From: Shewanella sp. GD04112
Lineage (GTDB): Bacteria; Pseudomonadota; Gammaproteobacteria; Enterobacterales; Shewanellaceae
NCBI RefSeq assembly: GCF_029835735.1
Contig: NZ_JAOEAL010000001.1
Coordinates: 372,001-436,000, forward strand
Direction: 5' to 3'
Length of the DNA stretch: 64,000 nt
In this document: positions 32,354 through 41,884 of the stretch, in pieces
Layout: each line of letters opens with the position of its first letter
Position numbering within the stretch: the first letter of the stretch is position 1
Notes under the pieces: model-generated
Seen by the model: only the letters and a program-made list of their open reading frames with translations
Told to the model about the DNA's origin: nothing
The model's database searches: none
Made by a program: the position numbers and the translations under genes

Positions 32354-34993
32354 TCAGGCACAGACCTGTTGTGTGGTGTCTGACAATAAAAAAGGTGAGG
32401 CTAAGGCACCGCCTTGGCCAAAGCGATAACCTAATGCGTGGAAGATTTTTATCTGCTCGGCGGATTGTAGCCCGTCGACAAAGGTTTGTAAGTCTAAGGT
32501 CGAAGCCGCTTTCTGGTAAGCCGACATCAGCTTAATGTGTTGCTCATCCTGCAATTGTTTGGTGATGTTGGCATCGAGCTTTAAGCCCTTAATGGGTAAG
32601 AATAACAAGCTATTTAATGAGCTGTGGCCACTGCCGTAGTGGCTGATCCCCAAGTTCACGTCCAGCTTTTTCAACAACTCAAAGCCATTAATGTGATTCT
32701 CTGTTTCCAGCACTAATGCCTTTTCATTAAAAAACAGCCATAGCTGTGGCAGTGCAAGCTTAGTCTGCTTTAGGGCGTTTTTGAGTCCACGTAGCGCGTG
32801 CTTATGCTTTAGATGTTGGCTCGACAGCATAAGGTGTAATTCAACTTTATCCCCTTGGTTGGCAAGTAGTTGATGATAACTCTTATCCAGCAAGCTAATC
32901 GTATACTTATCCAGTTCGACCATCAGGTTCGCTTGTTCGGCTAACTGGCTGAGGATCTCCTGTGGAATGGTGCCCCACTGTGGATGTTCCCAAGTCAAAC
33001 GGCATTCTAAAGCTTGGGTTTGCTGTGTCTGTAAATCGACAATCGGCCAAAACTGCAGTTGTAACTCACCGGTTTGCAATGCCTGCTTAAAATCATTTTC
33101 GAAGGCAATGTCCTGCATCTTTTGCTGGGAGGCGCTATCGTCGAAGATAACATAACAGCCTTTGCCATTCGCCTTGGCTTGGTACATGGCAGTGTCGGCA
33201 TTGCGCAGCATGGATTCACTGGTATCTAGCTTATTGCCACTGATGGTGATGCCTATACTGGCGCCCGAATGAAACTCGATTGCCCCTAAGGTATAGGAGA
33301 GTGAGATTTTTTGAATTACTCGCTCGGCAACATCACGGGCATCGTTAATACCATTAATGCTATCGAGCAGGATAACAAACTCATCGCCACCAAGTCTGGC
33401 TAAGGTATCGTTACTGCGAATACAGGCGCGTAGGCGGGTAGCGGTTTCAATTAAGAACCTATCCCCCTCTAAATGCCCCATAGTGTCGTTAATTTGCTTA
33501 AAGCGGTCGAGGTCGATAAAGAGCAGCGCAAACTGCTCTAGGCTATGGCGCCGCACATGCTTTATGGCTTGGTTGAGTCGCTCCATAAACATGGCGCGAT
33601 TCGGCAGCCCTGTGAGCGCATCGTGCTTGGCATCATGCACTAGCTTGGCTTCCATATTGCGGCGTTGGCGGATTTCTTTTTCAAGATCCTTATTTAACTC
33701 GGCAAGAGCCGTGGTGCGTGCCGCGACTTTTTCTTCTAATTCTTCATAGCTACGGCGCAAAGATTCTGCCGTTAGCTTTTTCTCGATGGCTGCGCCGATA
33801 TGCTGGGATACAAACGTCAGCAATTCCAAATCTTTAGTTTGGTAGTTTTGGGTCATGCTGAAGCTGTAGATGGTCAAGGCGCCACGCACTTCATCATGGA
33901 TAAACAGTGGAATACCTATCCATTGATGCATTGTTTGGGTGTGGTTTAGTGCGGGGGCTTTAGCGTAAAGTTCGCCAGAGGTGATTAAGTCATTGATATC
34001 ATTTTGGTCGAGTAATAATGGGCGCTTGTGTTTAAGCACATACTCGGTCAATCCATCCTGCAAAGGCCTTGAACCTGGATGTTGATTACCTAATTGCGGC
34101 ACGTAAAACGGGAAGGTTAAGTGAGTGCCTTCTTCATTCAACAGAGCGATATAACAGTTATTGGCGGGGATAAGATGGCGAATCACATTATGCAACTGGG
34201 CATAGAAGTCAGGGTTATCTGAGCCTGAGCTTGCAAGTTCAGCAATCTCAAATAACGACTTTTGTAACCGCTCGGCTCTGCGGCGCTCATACACTTCTTG
34301 CTTGAGTTTATCGTAGGCTTGGCTGAGTTCCTTAGTGCGTTGCTGAATGGCTTGTTCTAGTTGTTCTTGATGTTTAAGCCTTTCCATCACGCCGGCAATG
34401 TGATGGCAAATAAAGGTCATTAACTCGACCTCGATATCGCCGTAACTCACGTTGGTATCATAGGTTTGCACTACGAGTACCGCGGTCACTATGCCTTCAT
34501 GTTTAATGGGGACGCCTAGCCATAGGTGACAAGGCGAGCCGAGATTGACTATCTCGCCCGCTTGAACCAGTTCGTCAACTTTAGCCTCATCGCACAATAC
34601 GGTTTCGCCAGTGCGAAAGACATAGCCCGTTAAGCCCTGTTGTAGCAGGGTGGATAGCGATTGCTCGGGATAGAGTTGGGCGGGGTGGGCGTCTTTTTCA
34701 TCGGCGAAGAAGGGAACAGAAATGTCCCCGCTATTCACATCTAGAGTGGCAATAAAAAAATTATCGGCAGAGATTAGTTGCTTTAGGTGTTGATGCACAC
34801 CTAGATAGAATTCTTCGAGGGAAGAAACCTGAGTCGCGATATGGGATAATTCGAGTAACGCATTTTGAACGATTTCGGCACGCTTATACTTATGCGCCAA
34901 ATATTTGAGGCGATTAAGTCTCTTTTTTAAGCGTTCAACCTCATGAGCTCGAGGCGGGGTAGTTCCATCTTCATCCCTAAACATGATACTCAC
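32354..34993 (-). CDS. dual-GAF GGDEF protein with degenerate EAL domain
   Basis: An 879-residue cytoplasmic protein. Two GAF-type domains lie at about 45-205 and 240-405, each followed by a coiled coil, then GGDEF about 445-615 and an EAL-like domain about 640-870. The GGDEF loop is intact at 535-539, and the I-site RSND (526-529) is in the correct place, so it is probably an active, feedback-inhibited diguanylate cyclase. The EAL motif reads ECR (ALECRLTW), and the usual DDFGTGYSSL loop reads SHYGSGHSSL, so phosphodiesterase activity is unlikely. The frame opens with GTG 34993, but ATG 34984 is equally plausible; no clear ribosome site decides between them. The ligands of the GAF domains are unknown. 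Confidence 0.86.
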   Translation of the reverse strand: MSIMFRDEDGTTPPRAHEVERLKKRLNRLKYLAHKYKRAEIVQNALLELSHIATQVSSLEEFYLGVHQHLKQLISADNFFIATLDVNSGDISVPFFADEKDAHPAQLYPEQSLSTLLQQGLTGYVFRTGETVLCDEAKVDELVQAGEIVNLGSPCHLWLGVPIKHEGIVTAVLVVQTYDTNVSYGDIEVELMTFICHHIAGVMERLKHQEQLEQAIQQRTKELSQAYDKLKQEVYERRRAERLQKSLFEIAELASSGSDNPDFYAQLHNVIRHLIPANNCYIALLNEEGTHLTFPFYVPQLGNQHPGSRPLQDGLTEYVLKHKRPLLLDQNDINDLITSGELYAKAPALNHTQTMHQWIGIPLFIHDEVRGALTIYSFSMTQNYQTKDLELLTFVSQHIGAAIEKKLTAESLRRSYEELEEKVAARTTALAELNKDLEKEIRQRRNMEAKLVHDAKHDALTGLPNRAMFMERLNQAIKHVRRHSLEQFALLFIDLDRFKQINDTMGHLEGDRFLIETATRLRACIRSNDTLARLGGDEFVILLDSINGINDARDVAERVIQKISLSYTLGAIEFHSGASIGITISGNKLDTSESMLRNADTAMYQAKANGKGCYVIFDDSASQQKMQDIAFENDFKQALQTGELQLQFWPIVDLQTQQTQALECRLTWEHPQWGTIPQEILSQLAEQANLMVELDKYTISLLDKSYHQLLANQGDKVELHLMLSSQHLKHKHALRGLKNALKQTKLALPQLWLFFNEKALVLETENHINGFELLKKLDVNLGISHYGSGHSSLNSLLFLPIKGLKLDANITKQLQDEQHIKLMSAYQKAASTLDLQTFVDGLQSAEQIKIFHALGYRFGQGGALASPFLLSDTTQQVCA

Positions 34994-35142
34994 TAATCAG
35001 TTCTGCGTTAATTGTTTACCAAACGTTATATTTAACATGAAATACCGTAACATCCAAGCCATATTTACGATGGAGTTTCGTCGAAAAAGCATGCGAATGT
35101 ATCAAAACTTGAGCAGTCAGTAAAAAAAGTGCAAAACAGCTA

Positions 35143-35180
35143 TAGACTCAAAGGCTATTTGTCCATACTATATGCGGCGC
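35143..35180 (+). promoter_or_regulatory. promoter of the tRNA cluster
   Basis: TAGACT (35143-35148), 17-base spacer, TACTAT (35166-35171), then a GC-rich discriminator GCGGCGC (35174-35180). The discriminator is typical of growth-rate-controlled stable-RNA promoters. It ends 12 bases before the first tRNA. Confidence 0.6.
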
Positions 35181-35192
35181 TAACCAAGGCGA

Positions 35193-35269
35193 GCGCCCAT
35201 AGCTCAGCTGGATAGAGCGCACCCCTCCGGAGGGTGAGGCCGAAGGTTCGAATCCTTTTGGGCGCACCA
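35193..35269 (+). tRNA. tRNA-Arg (anticodon CCG)
   Basis: 77 bases with encoded CCA. The acceptor stem GCGCCCA pairs with TGGGCGC. Anticodon loop CTCCGGA gives CCG. GGTTCGAATCC forms the T arm. First of four tRNAs. Confidence 0.96.
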
Positions 35270-35321
35270 TTTCTCCGAATGAGTTGTGAGCTTGAAGGTT
35301 AGCAGTAAAGTGAAAGTCAGT

Positions 35322-35398
35322 GGTGATTGTAGCTCAGTTGGTAGAGTCCCGGATTGTGATTCCGGTTGTCGTGGGTTCGAGCCCCATCAGTCACCCCA
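35322..35398 (+). tRNA. tRNA-His (anticodon GTG)
   Basis: 77 bases with CCA. The acceptor helix has the extra 5' G giving 8 pairs (GGTGATTG with CAGTCACC), the hallmark of tRNA-His. Anticodon GTG in ATTGTGATT. Confidence 0.96.
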
Positions 35399-35412
35399 TT
35401 TCATTTACATCT

Positions 35413-35489
<77 letters not shown>

Positions 35490-35542
35490 CATTCTTCGCA
35501 TAACTAGCGCGCTTGATTTTTCAGGCAAATAGTTAACAGTTA

Positions 35543-35619
<77 letters not shown>

Positions 35620-35628
35620 ATTACATTG

Positions 35629-35666
35629 AAGCCTCAGAATTCCTTAGGAATAACTGGGGCTTTTTT
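35629..35666 (+). terminator. terminator of the tRNA cluster
   Basis: AGCCTCAG pairs with CTGGGGCT (one G-T pair), with an inner ATTCC/GGAAT stem, followed by TTTTTT. Confidence 0.85.
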
Positions 35667-35756
35667 GTATCTGTCTCTCGGCTGTATGCCTCTGTTTAAG
35701 CCTTGCGAGTAGTCGTTATTGCACGACATAGCCAAGTAGCCATTCTCCCCGCTCAA

Positions 35757-35782
35757 ATAATTAAGGCTCCCGTAGGAGCCTT
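35757..35782 (-). terminator. terminator of the bpf export operon
   Basis: On the minus strand: AAGGCTCC, four-base loop, GGAGCCTT, then AATTATTT. It lies 18 bases after the bpfD stop. Confidence 0.75.
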
Positions 35783-35800
35783 AATGCAAAGATATTCGAC

Positions 35801-37720
35801 TTAGTCGATATTCTCTGGCGGAACGATAAAGCCTTGATAGGCGTCAGTTTTAAGCTCATCAAAGCGTTCTAACTGCGCTTTTTCTTGGATACCTGTCACT
35901 ATCACCTGAATATCCAATCCTTTGGCGACATTGATAATGGCGCGGCAGAGCTCGCTATTATGTGAGGCCTCGTCATAGTAGGAGAAGGATTGGTCGAGCT
36001 TGACGTAACTTGGTCTTAGCTCTTGAAGGTACGACATTGAGCCAAATTGGCGACCAAAGTGGTCGATACCAAATTTAGCGCCATTATCACGAATAATATT
36101 GCATAACAGCACACAGGACTCTAAATCGCTATAGACGCCTGCTTCGGGGATTTCAAAGCAGATGCGCTCGACCTGTGGCATGCTGCGCAGGAAGTGATTG
36201 AGCCAGTCATGGAACAGGGTATCGCTAATACTTTGATGCGTCAGGTTGATTGCCAGTGGCTCATAGTTACGCTCAAGTAGTTTTTGCTCATATACTGTCT
36301 CAATCAGGCACTTATCGAGCAGAGAGCCGAGTGATAGCAGTTCAATATAGGGCATAAACTGGCCAGCGTGGGCCACCTTATCGCCCAACTCAAGTTGACA
36401 GTAAAGCTCTCGCTGGGCGACACCATCACCATTACAAAACTGGATAGGCTGCCAACGGAACTTAAACTTCTTATTGCTGATGGCATGGCTTAAGTTGTCG
36501 CGCCACTGTTCACGGGTAAACAGCTGTTGCTCTGTTGTTTCGAACCAATGGAAGGATTTATGTTCCTTCAGGGCTTTTTGCAGCGCGTTATCCGCCTGCG
36601 CCAGAATGTCTGACACCTTCATCTGACCGATGCGTTCAGCGACACCGATGGCAAAGTTCTCATTGGGCTTACAGCCTGCTTTAGAGATTTCTTGGTTGAT
36701 GGTGCGGATCAGGGTTTGCAGGTACTTACTTATTTGGTCGTGCTCGACATCGGTAACGAGGAAAGCAAATTCAAACGCGGCAATACGCGCCACCACGGAT
36801 GGGGTGATCTCATTGAGTTGCTGAACCAGTTTTTCGGCCAATAGGCGAATGGTTTCATCGCGAACCTGATAGCCATATTTACTGTGAACTTCTTCGAGCC
36901 AGTCTAGCTTAGCTAAAAATAGGGCACCGCTACTCGGTTCGCTTAGCCAGCCATTGAGACGGCTCACCACATATTGGCGGTTAGGCAGTCCAGAGGCGGG
37001 GTCTGTGAGATTCTTTTTACGTAAAGTACCAACTTCTTCATCGAGCGATTGGAAGAGTTGTTTAAGTTGAGCTGACATACTGTTGAATGCGGTAACGAGA
37101 TCTTTGAGTTCTGTGGTCTTAGGCAAGGGCATATCGGGGCCAAACTGGCGCGCAGCAATCTTTTTAGCATGATCAGATAAAGCGTGGAGTGGTTTTAGGA
37201 TCCAAGTTAATCCTAATCTTGCAGTAAAAATTGCGACTAAAAACAGCAATGAAAAGGCGATAATGGTATTTGACATAATTCGCCATAATTCATGGTAACC
37301 AAAACCTGGGTGCGCAGTGATTTCTAGTTGAGCCAGTTGTAACCATCCAGAGGTAATAGTGCTTTCTTTTTTGATTGTCTTAAATAGTTTTAAATTGATG
37401 AACCATTGGGGCACATCTTCAATTTTTAGCGGGTTATTCCATTCCTGTTGTTTGCCATCAACCATCCAAGTCAACTTGATATTTTGATAATAGCCGCCTT
37501 CAAAAATAACGTTAACTAAGGTTTCGGCAGCCGCAGTATCGCCAGCTTCAAGTGCAGGAGTAAGCATTAATCCAAGCGAAGTACTGGCGTTGTTTAGATC
37601 CGATTCCATTTGCTTGGTTAAAAAGCTTTGAGTCTCAGTGAATTGCACATAGCCAAGGCTTGCTACTACTAACAAAAACAGGCTAAAAAGCAGCGAATAA
37701 ATCTGTCTAAACAGTGTCAT
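35801..37720 (-). CDS. bpfD: LapD-like c-di-GMP receptor BpfD
   Basis: A 639-residue inner-membrane receptor. TM1 about 6-24, periplasmic domain 25-147, TM2 about 150-170, HAMP about 171-225, GGDEF-like about 235-400, EAL-like about 405-635. Both catalytic domains are degenerate: the GGDEF loop reads AAFEF (314-318) and the EAL site ELYCQL (438-443), so it is a binding protein rather than an enzyme. The periplasmic domain has GWLQ at 125-128, matching the GWxQ motif whose Trp holds LapG in Pseudomonas LapD. When c-di-GMP is bound it should sequester BpfG and spare the BpfA adhesin. Last gene of the operon, 8 bases after bpfG. Confidence 0.93.
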   Translation of the reverse strand: MTLFRQIYSLLFSLFLLVVASLGYVQFTETQSFLTKQMESDLNNASTSLGLMLTPALEAGDTAAAETLVNVIFEGGYYQNIKLTWMVDGKQQEWNNPLKIEDVPQWFINLKLFKTIKKESTITSGWLQLAQLEITAHPGFGYHELWRIMSNTIIAFSLLFLVAIFTARLGLTWILKPLHALSDHAKKIAARQFGPDMPLPKTTELKDLVTAFNSMSAQLKQLFQSLDEEVGTLRKKNLTDPASGLPNRQYVVSRLNGWLSEPSSGALFLAKLDWLEEVHSKYGYQVRDETIRLLAEKLVQQLNEITPSVVARIAAFEFAFLVTDVEHDQISKYLQTLIRTINQEISKAGCKPNENFAIGVAERIGQMKVSDILAQADNALQKALKEHKSFHWFETTEQQLFTREQWRDNLSHAISNKKFKFRWQPIQFCNGDGVAQRELYCQLELGDKVAHAGQFMPYIELLSLGSLLDKCLIETVYEQKLLERNYEPLAINLTHQSISDTLFHDWLNHFLRSMPQVERICFEIPEAGVYSDLESCVLLCNIIRDNGAKFGIDHFGRQFGSMSYLQELRPSYVKLDQSFSYYDEASHNSELCRAIINVAKGLDIQVIVTGIQEKAQLERFDELKTDAYQGFIVPPENID

Positions 37721-37728
37721 CTTGGGTG

Positions 37729-38436
37729 CTACTCCAGTTTTAATTTGGGTTGTCTTAGGCGATCAACCCCTAACCTATGGTTAAGGTCATTCCATTTTTC
37801 GAGTCGTGTTGACGAGCCAGCTAAAACGCCTCGTCCCTGTTCTTTATTTAGCCATAACTGTTTACCGTTAAAACTGTAAACGGGTATGAGATCTTTACGT
37901 TGTGTTGCGGGTTTGATGACATGGTCGAGATTATCGAGTACTAGAGGGATGGATGAAGGCGTATCATAGTAAGCCAACACCATATGATACTGATTCACGC
38001 TCGTGGCTTTAACCATAGTGATCCGCATCTTATCTTCGGGCACACCTAATTGGAGTAACGTGAAATATTTGGCAATGGAAAAGTCCTCACAGTCGCCACC
38101 ATTTACGCCAATAAACTCCATTGGAGTCGCCCAGTAGTTTGATTCTCCCCATAACTTGATGTCATCGACGAAGCGGAATAAGTTAAAAAAGTTGTTCACT
38201 TTTAAAAGTTTATCTTTTTCGTCGAGCGTGCTGGCTTCTGCCACCACTTTAAACCAAGCTCTTGCACGCATACCCGCGCGCTCACCATAACGCTTCTCCA
38301 GCGTTGAGGTAATTTTGGCTTCATCCAGCTTTTGGGTCGGGCTGGCATATAAACAGCCGACCGCAAGCGCAGACGCGATTAGGCTTAAGCGACAGGCCCG
38401 CAAAAACGAATTGTAATCCCTTAGCCTGCCGTTCAT
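37729..38436 (-). CDS. bpfG: LapG-like periplasmic cysteine protease BpfG
   Basis: A 235-residue transglutaminase-like protease (family PF06035). It has an N-terminal export signal (about 12-33). The catalytic triad is visible as C116 in GGDCEDFS, H151 in NQYHMVLAYY and D168 in LVLDNLD. The Asp and Glu around C116 are also those that bind the essential calcium in LapG homologues. It is expected to cut the N-terminal retention module of BpfA and free the adhesin from the cell surface. That cleavage site lies beyond the right edge and cannot be inspected. It sits between the OmpA-type gene and bpfD, as in S. oneidensis. Confidence 0.93.
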   Translation of the reverse strand: MNGRLRDYNSFLRACRLSLIASALAVGCLYASPTQKLDEAKITSTLEKRYGERAGMRARAWFKVVAEASTLDEKDKLLKVNNFFNLFRFVDDIKLWGESNYWATPMEFIGVNGGDCEDFSIAKYFTLLQLGVPEDKMRITMVKATSVNQYHMVLAYYDTPSSIPLVLDNLDHVIKPATQRKDLIPVYSFNGKQLWLNKEQGRGVLAGSSTRLEKWNDLNHRLGVDRLRQPKLKLE

Positions 38437-38454
38437 AGCCTATTCTGTTAGCCT

Positions 38455-39063
38455 TTATTTAGTGGGTTCATCGACAGAGTAAATCGTCCATTTCATATCT
38501 GTCGTCGTATCATCACCGGTCACTTCCGCGACTACGCGGCGGTTACGGGTTTCAGCATCAGGCGTATGCTCGAGTACCAATGGACGGCTAGAGCCGTAGC
38601 CAATGGCTGTGAGTCGAGCTCTGTCGATGCTGAAGCGATCCGCTAGCACCGCGGTGACGGCATCAGCACGTTCTTGAGAAAGTACGGCGTTTCTTTCATC
38701 TGTCCCAGTGCGGCTAGTGTGACCTTCTATAGTCACTTTAGTCGTGGGATATTGACGTAAAAACATCGCAATTTCTTCAATCTGAGGATAGTACTCTGGT
38801 GCAATATAAGCTGAGTCATTTGGAAATAATACATTGATTTCCTTACGCTCATTAATCGCTTTTACTTGACCGCAACCATAATTATCCGTACCTGCGCCTT
38901 TGGCGGTGTCGTTGCAACGCTCACGGGCTTCGATAACGCCATCACCATCCTTATCGGAAAGATCGTATGCTTGAGTTGTTGTCATATCATCAATATTGAC
39001 AGTATCACGCATGGAACAACCTGCTAAAAGCGCCACGCTAAGGAAAAGGATTGTGGTTTTCAT
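38455..39063 (-). CDS. OmpA-family lipoprotein of the adhesin export operon
   Basis: A 202-residue protein with lipobox LLAGC (Cys about 16), a short calcium-binding-type repeat (DLSDKDGDGVIEARERC with a second Cys pair after it), then an OmpA C-terminal peptidoglycan-binding domain (about 75-190: IEGHTSRTGTDERNAVLSQERA and TRNRRV). It probably tethers the outer membrane to peptidoglycan beside the AggA pore. The start ATG overlaps the aggA stop as ATGA, so synthesis is coupled with the pore. Confidence 0.9.
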   Translation of the reverse strand: MKTTILFLSVALLAGCSMRDTVNIDDMTTTQAYDLSDKDGDGVIEARERCNDTAKGAGTDNYGCGQVKAINERKEINVLFPNDSAYIAPEYYPQIEEIAMFLRQYPTTKVTIEGHTSRTGTDERNAVLSQERADAVTAVLADRFSIDRARLTAIGYGSSRPLVLEHTPDAETRNRRVVAEVTGDDTTTDMKWTIYSVDEPTK

Positions 39064-40475
39064 TGGTTAGCTCCTCCTTCGTAGTTACGTTCGCCACGCC
39101 ATGCTTCTGGACGAGTCACTTTCAGTGAGTCGAGTAAGCGGCCTGTCGCATTTAGTACACGGTATTTCGCAATGATTTCATCATATTCAGCCTGTAAGTA
39201 GTCCTTGCGAGCTTCGAATAACTCATTCTCAGTATCCAGTAAGTCGAGTAAGCTGCGTTGGCCCAAGTTAAACTGTTGGGCATAAGCAGATTGGGTGTCC
39301 TTTGCTGCCATCACATGGTCGCGGATATATTGCTTCTGTGGGGCTAACATTTCATAGGCGTTCCACGCCAAGTTCACGCCTTCAACCACTTCACGCTGCG
39401 CGCGTTGACGGATTTCTTTGGCTTCACCTAACTTGTAGGCTGTTTCTTTTTCGCGGGCGAGGTCTTTACCGCCTGCGAACAGGTTGTATCTCACTCTCAC
39501 CATAGCAACCAAATCGTTGTTGTAGCCACCGACGTTTTGGCTGGCTAACGCGCTAACGCCGTCTTCACCGCCCACATCGTTGTTCCAGTTACCGTTTAAC
39601 TCTAATGAGACTTGTGGATAATAACTGGCTTGCACCGACGAACGTTCGTTCTCGGCGGCACGAATATCATTAGCTGCGGATTTTAAAATCGGGTGGTTTT
39701 CCTGCGCGTCGGCAAGACCCGAGTTGAGATCTTTCGGCAGTAAGTCTGCATCCGGTACGGGTTGGATTAAATCAACAGGATCCGCCGCAATCACACGAAT
39801 AAATTGTGCTTTGGCATCTAGCAGATTATTACGTGCAGAAATCACGTTCGCATTAGCACGGGCAAGACGGCCGGTAATTTGCGAGAGATCCGCAGTCGAA
39901 CCTAAACCTGAATCGGTACGTTGTTTGATTTGCTCATAAATATCTTTGTGGCTGTTGAGGTTTTTCTCAGCCAATTTGAGCACTTCATCGGTGCGCAGAT
40001 AGTTGAGGTAGACCTTACTGACATCAAGTGCCATGTCTTCTGCTGCGGCAAGAAGCGCCCACTGATCTGCACTGGCTTCAAAGCTATAACGATCAACTTC
40101 ACTGCTGGTATAAAAGCCATCAAATAGCATTTGCTTTAAGCTCACACCAAACTCACCACGGTTGAGTTCAGCAACCCCATTGCTATCAACATCACCCACG
40201 TTTGGACGTCGACGGGTTGATACGCTATCGGTTTGTTCATAGCCATAGCCACCAGTGACATCAATTGTTGGCATATAGCCCGCAATCGCTTGATTCACTT
40301 GCTCTTCTCTGGCCTTGAAGCGGTTAAACGCAACGCGCAAGTCAGGATTTGTATCAAGTGTATGTGCTACCGCTTGTTCGAGCGTTTGGCTGTGAGCCGA
40401 TAGCGGTAACAGGATAACTGATAATACAATCGCTAGTTTTGAACATTGAAATTGTTGTCTAACTGAAGTCTTCAT
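39060..40475 (-). CDS. aggA: TolC-family outer-membrane pore AggA (LapE-like)
   Basis: A 471-residue outer-membrane efflux protein with a signal peptide (about 12-29, ending SAHSQ) and the duplicated TolC helical-hairpin architecture: QTLEQAVAHTLDTNPDL at the start, LRTDEVLKLAEKNL in the first half, and FNLGQRSLLDLLDTENELFEARKDY near the C-terminus. It forms the T1SS exit channel in which the adhesin is thought to stay plugged until BpfG cuts it. GGGAGG lies 6 bases before the ATG. In Shewanella, mutations affecting AggA change autoaggregation, hence the name. Confidence 0.92.
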   Translation of the reverse strand: MKTSVRQQFQCSKLAIVLSVILLPLSAHSQTLEQAVAHTLDTNPDLRVAFNRFKAREEQVNQAIAGYMPTIDVTGGYGYEQTDSVSTRRRPNVGDVDSNGVAELNRGEFGVSLKQMLFDGFYTSSEVDRYSFEASADQWALLAAAEDMALDVSKVYLNYLRTDEVLKLAEKNLNSHKDIYEQIKQRTDSGLGSTADLSQITGRLARANANVISARNNLLDAKAQFIRVIAADPVDLIQPVPDADLLPKDLNSGLADAQENHPILKSAANDIRAAENERSSVQASYYPQVSLELNGNWNNDVGGEDGVSALASQNVGGYNNDLVAMVRVRYNLFAGGKDLAREKETAYKLGEAKEIRQRAQREVVEGVNLAWNAYEMLAPQKQYIRDHVMAAKDTQSAYAQQFNLGQRSLLDLLDTENELFEARKDYLQAEYDEIIAKYRVLNATGRLLDSLKVTRPEAWRGERNYEGGANQ

Positions 40476-40501
40476 TGCAAACCTCCCGGTTTATAACAGG
40501 C

Positions 40502-41884
40502 TTAACGCTCTCTGAGCGCGGTATCCTTAGCCCTTAAAATTGGATTTAAAATGTACTCAAGAATGGATCTTTGTCCGGTGATAACGTCAACGGTCGTTAA
40601 CATTCCCGGAATAATTGGCATCTGTGTGCCATCGTCTTTTACTAAACTGGATTCTTCTGTTCTTACCTTTATAAGGTAGAAGCTATTTCCTTCATCGTCT
40701 TGTGAAGTATCGGCACTAATATGCTCGACTGTACCTTTTAGGCCGCCGTAACGGGTAAAATCGTAGGCCGTCACTTTGACTACCGCGGGCAATCCTGTGT
40801 GCAGAAACGCAATATCCTTTGGTAGGATTTTGGTTTCAATCAGCAGTTGGTCCTCTGAGGGAACGATTTCCACGATATCGACACCAGGCTGAACAACACC
40901 TCCTAAGGTATTGATATGCACAGACTTGATGGTACCGTTAACAGGGGAGGTAATAATCGCTTTACTCACCTTATCCTGTGCACCGACTTGGGCCTCGTTC
41001 ATACGTGATAAGCGTGTTTGGGTTTCGTTAAGTTGTGCGCGAAGATCGGCGGCATAAACGAATACGGCTTCACGGCGCTTAAGAATGGCTTCGTCTAATG
41101 CGGCCTTCAGCTTAGGTCTGAGTAATCGTAAGGAGTTTAGCTCACCTTGGGCATCGTTAACGGCACGCTCAAGCTTGAGTAATTCGACTTCGGGCACGAT
41201 GCCTTTTTTGGCGAGTGGCCGAGTGAGTTCGAGTTCCCTCGAAATCAACTGCATACTGGTCGTTAAGGTGGTGGTTTTTGAGGCGAGATCATCAATTTCC
41301 TGCTGTCTTTGCTGGATTTGACGTACCAGAATTTCCAACTGGTTACTTAGGTTGTCTAAGCGGCCGTTGTATTCTTCCTGCTGTCTTTTCACTAGCGCAG
41401 GTTCAGCCTCGATTAGGCTTTCAGGAAAGACTAGGGCTTTCTTGGTGACTTTAACTTGTTCACGCCAGTCTGAAGTCATGTCTGAGATCAATATGCTGTC
41501 TAGCTCGGCACGCATACGGATGGCATTGGTTTTTAAACCAAAAACCTCTTGCTCTTGTTGAGCAAAGTCGGAGCGAAAACGTGTGTCATCGATGCGAACT
41601 AAAGGTTGGCCTTTAGTGACGACATCGCCTTCTCGCACGTACAGCTCCTGCATGATGCCGCCATCGAGACTCTGGATCACTTGCACTTGCGAAGAGGGAA
41701 TGACCTTACCCGAACCCGTGGTGACTTTATCCAACTTGGCAAAGCCTGCCCATAACAAGAAGCAGACAACCATAGCTGCCAAGGCCCAAATAATGAGTCT
41801 GTGCCCACTGGGGGCATCAGTCATCATGGCGCCATAAACATCATCCACCATGTCCAAATCGTTTGCGGTTAGATTTTTACTCAT
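40502..41884 (-). CDS. HlyD-family T1SS membrane-fusion protein (LapC-like)
   Basis: A 460-residue adaptor with a single N-terminal TM (about 29-48), a lipoyl half-motif (VIPSSQVQVIQSLDGGIMQELYV), a long coiled coil (about 105-315) and the second lipoyl/beta-barrel part (ITSPVNGTIKSVHINTLGG onward). It bridges the RtxB exporter and AggA. Its ATG overlaps the rtxB stop as ATGA, and it precedes aggA by 26 bases. Confidence 0.93.
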   Translation of the reverse strand: MSKNLTANDLDMVDDVYGAMMTDAPSGHRLIIWALAAMVVCFLLWAGFAKLDKVTTGSGKVIPSSQVQVIQSLDGGIMQELYVREGDVVTKGQPLVRIDDTRFRSDFAQQEQEVFGLKTNAIRMRAELDSILISDMTSDWREQVKVTKKALVFPESLIEAEPALVKRQQEEYNGRLDNLSNQLEILVRQIQQRQQEIDDLASKTTTLTTSMQLISRELELTRPLAKKGIVPEVELLKLERAVNDAQGELNSLRLLRPKLKAALDEAILKRREAVFVYAADLRAQLNETQTRLSRMNEAQVGAQDKVSKAIITSPVNGTIKSVHINTLGGVVQPGVDIVEIVPSEDQLLIETKILPKDIAFLHTGLPAVVKVTAYDFTRYGGLKGTVEHISADTSQDDEGNSFYLIKVRTEESSLVKDDGTQMPIIPGMLTTVDVITGQRSILEYILNPILRAKDTALRER

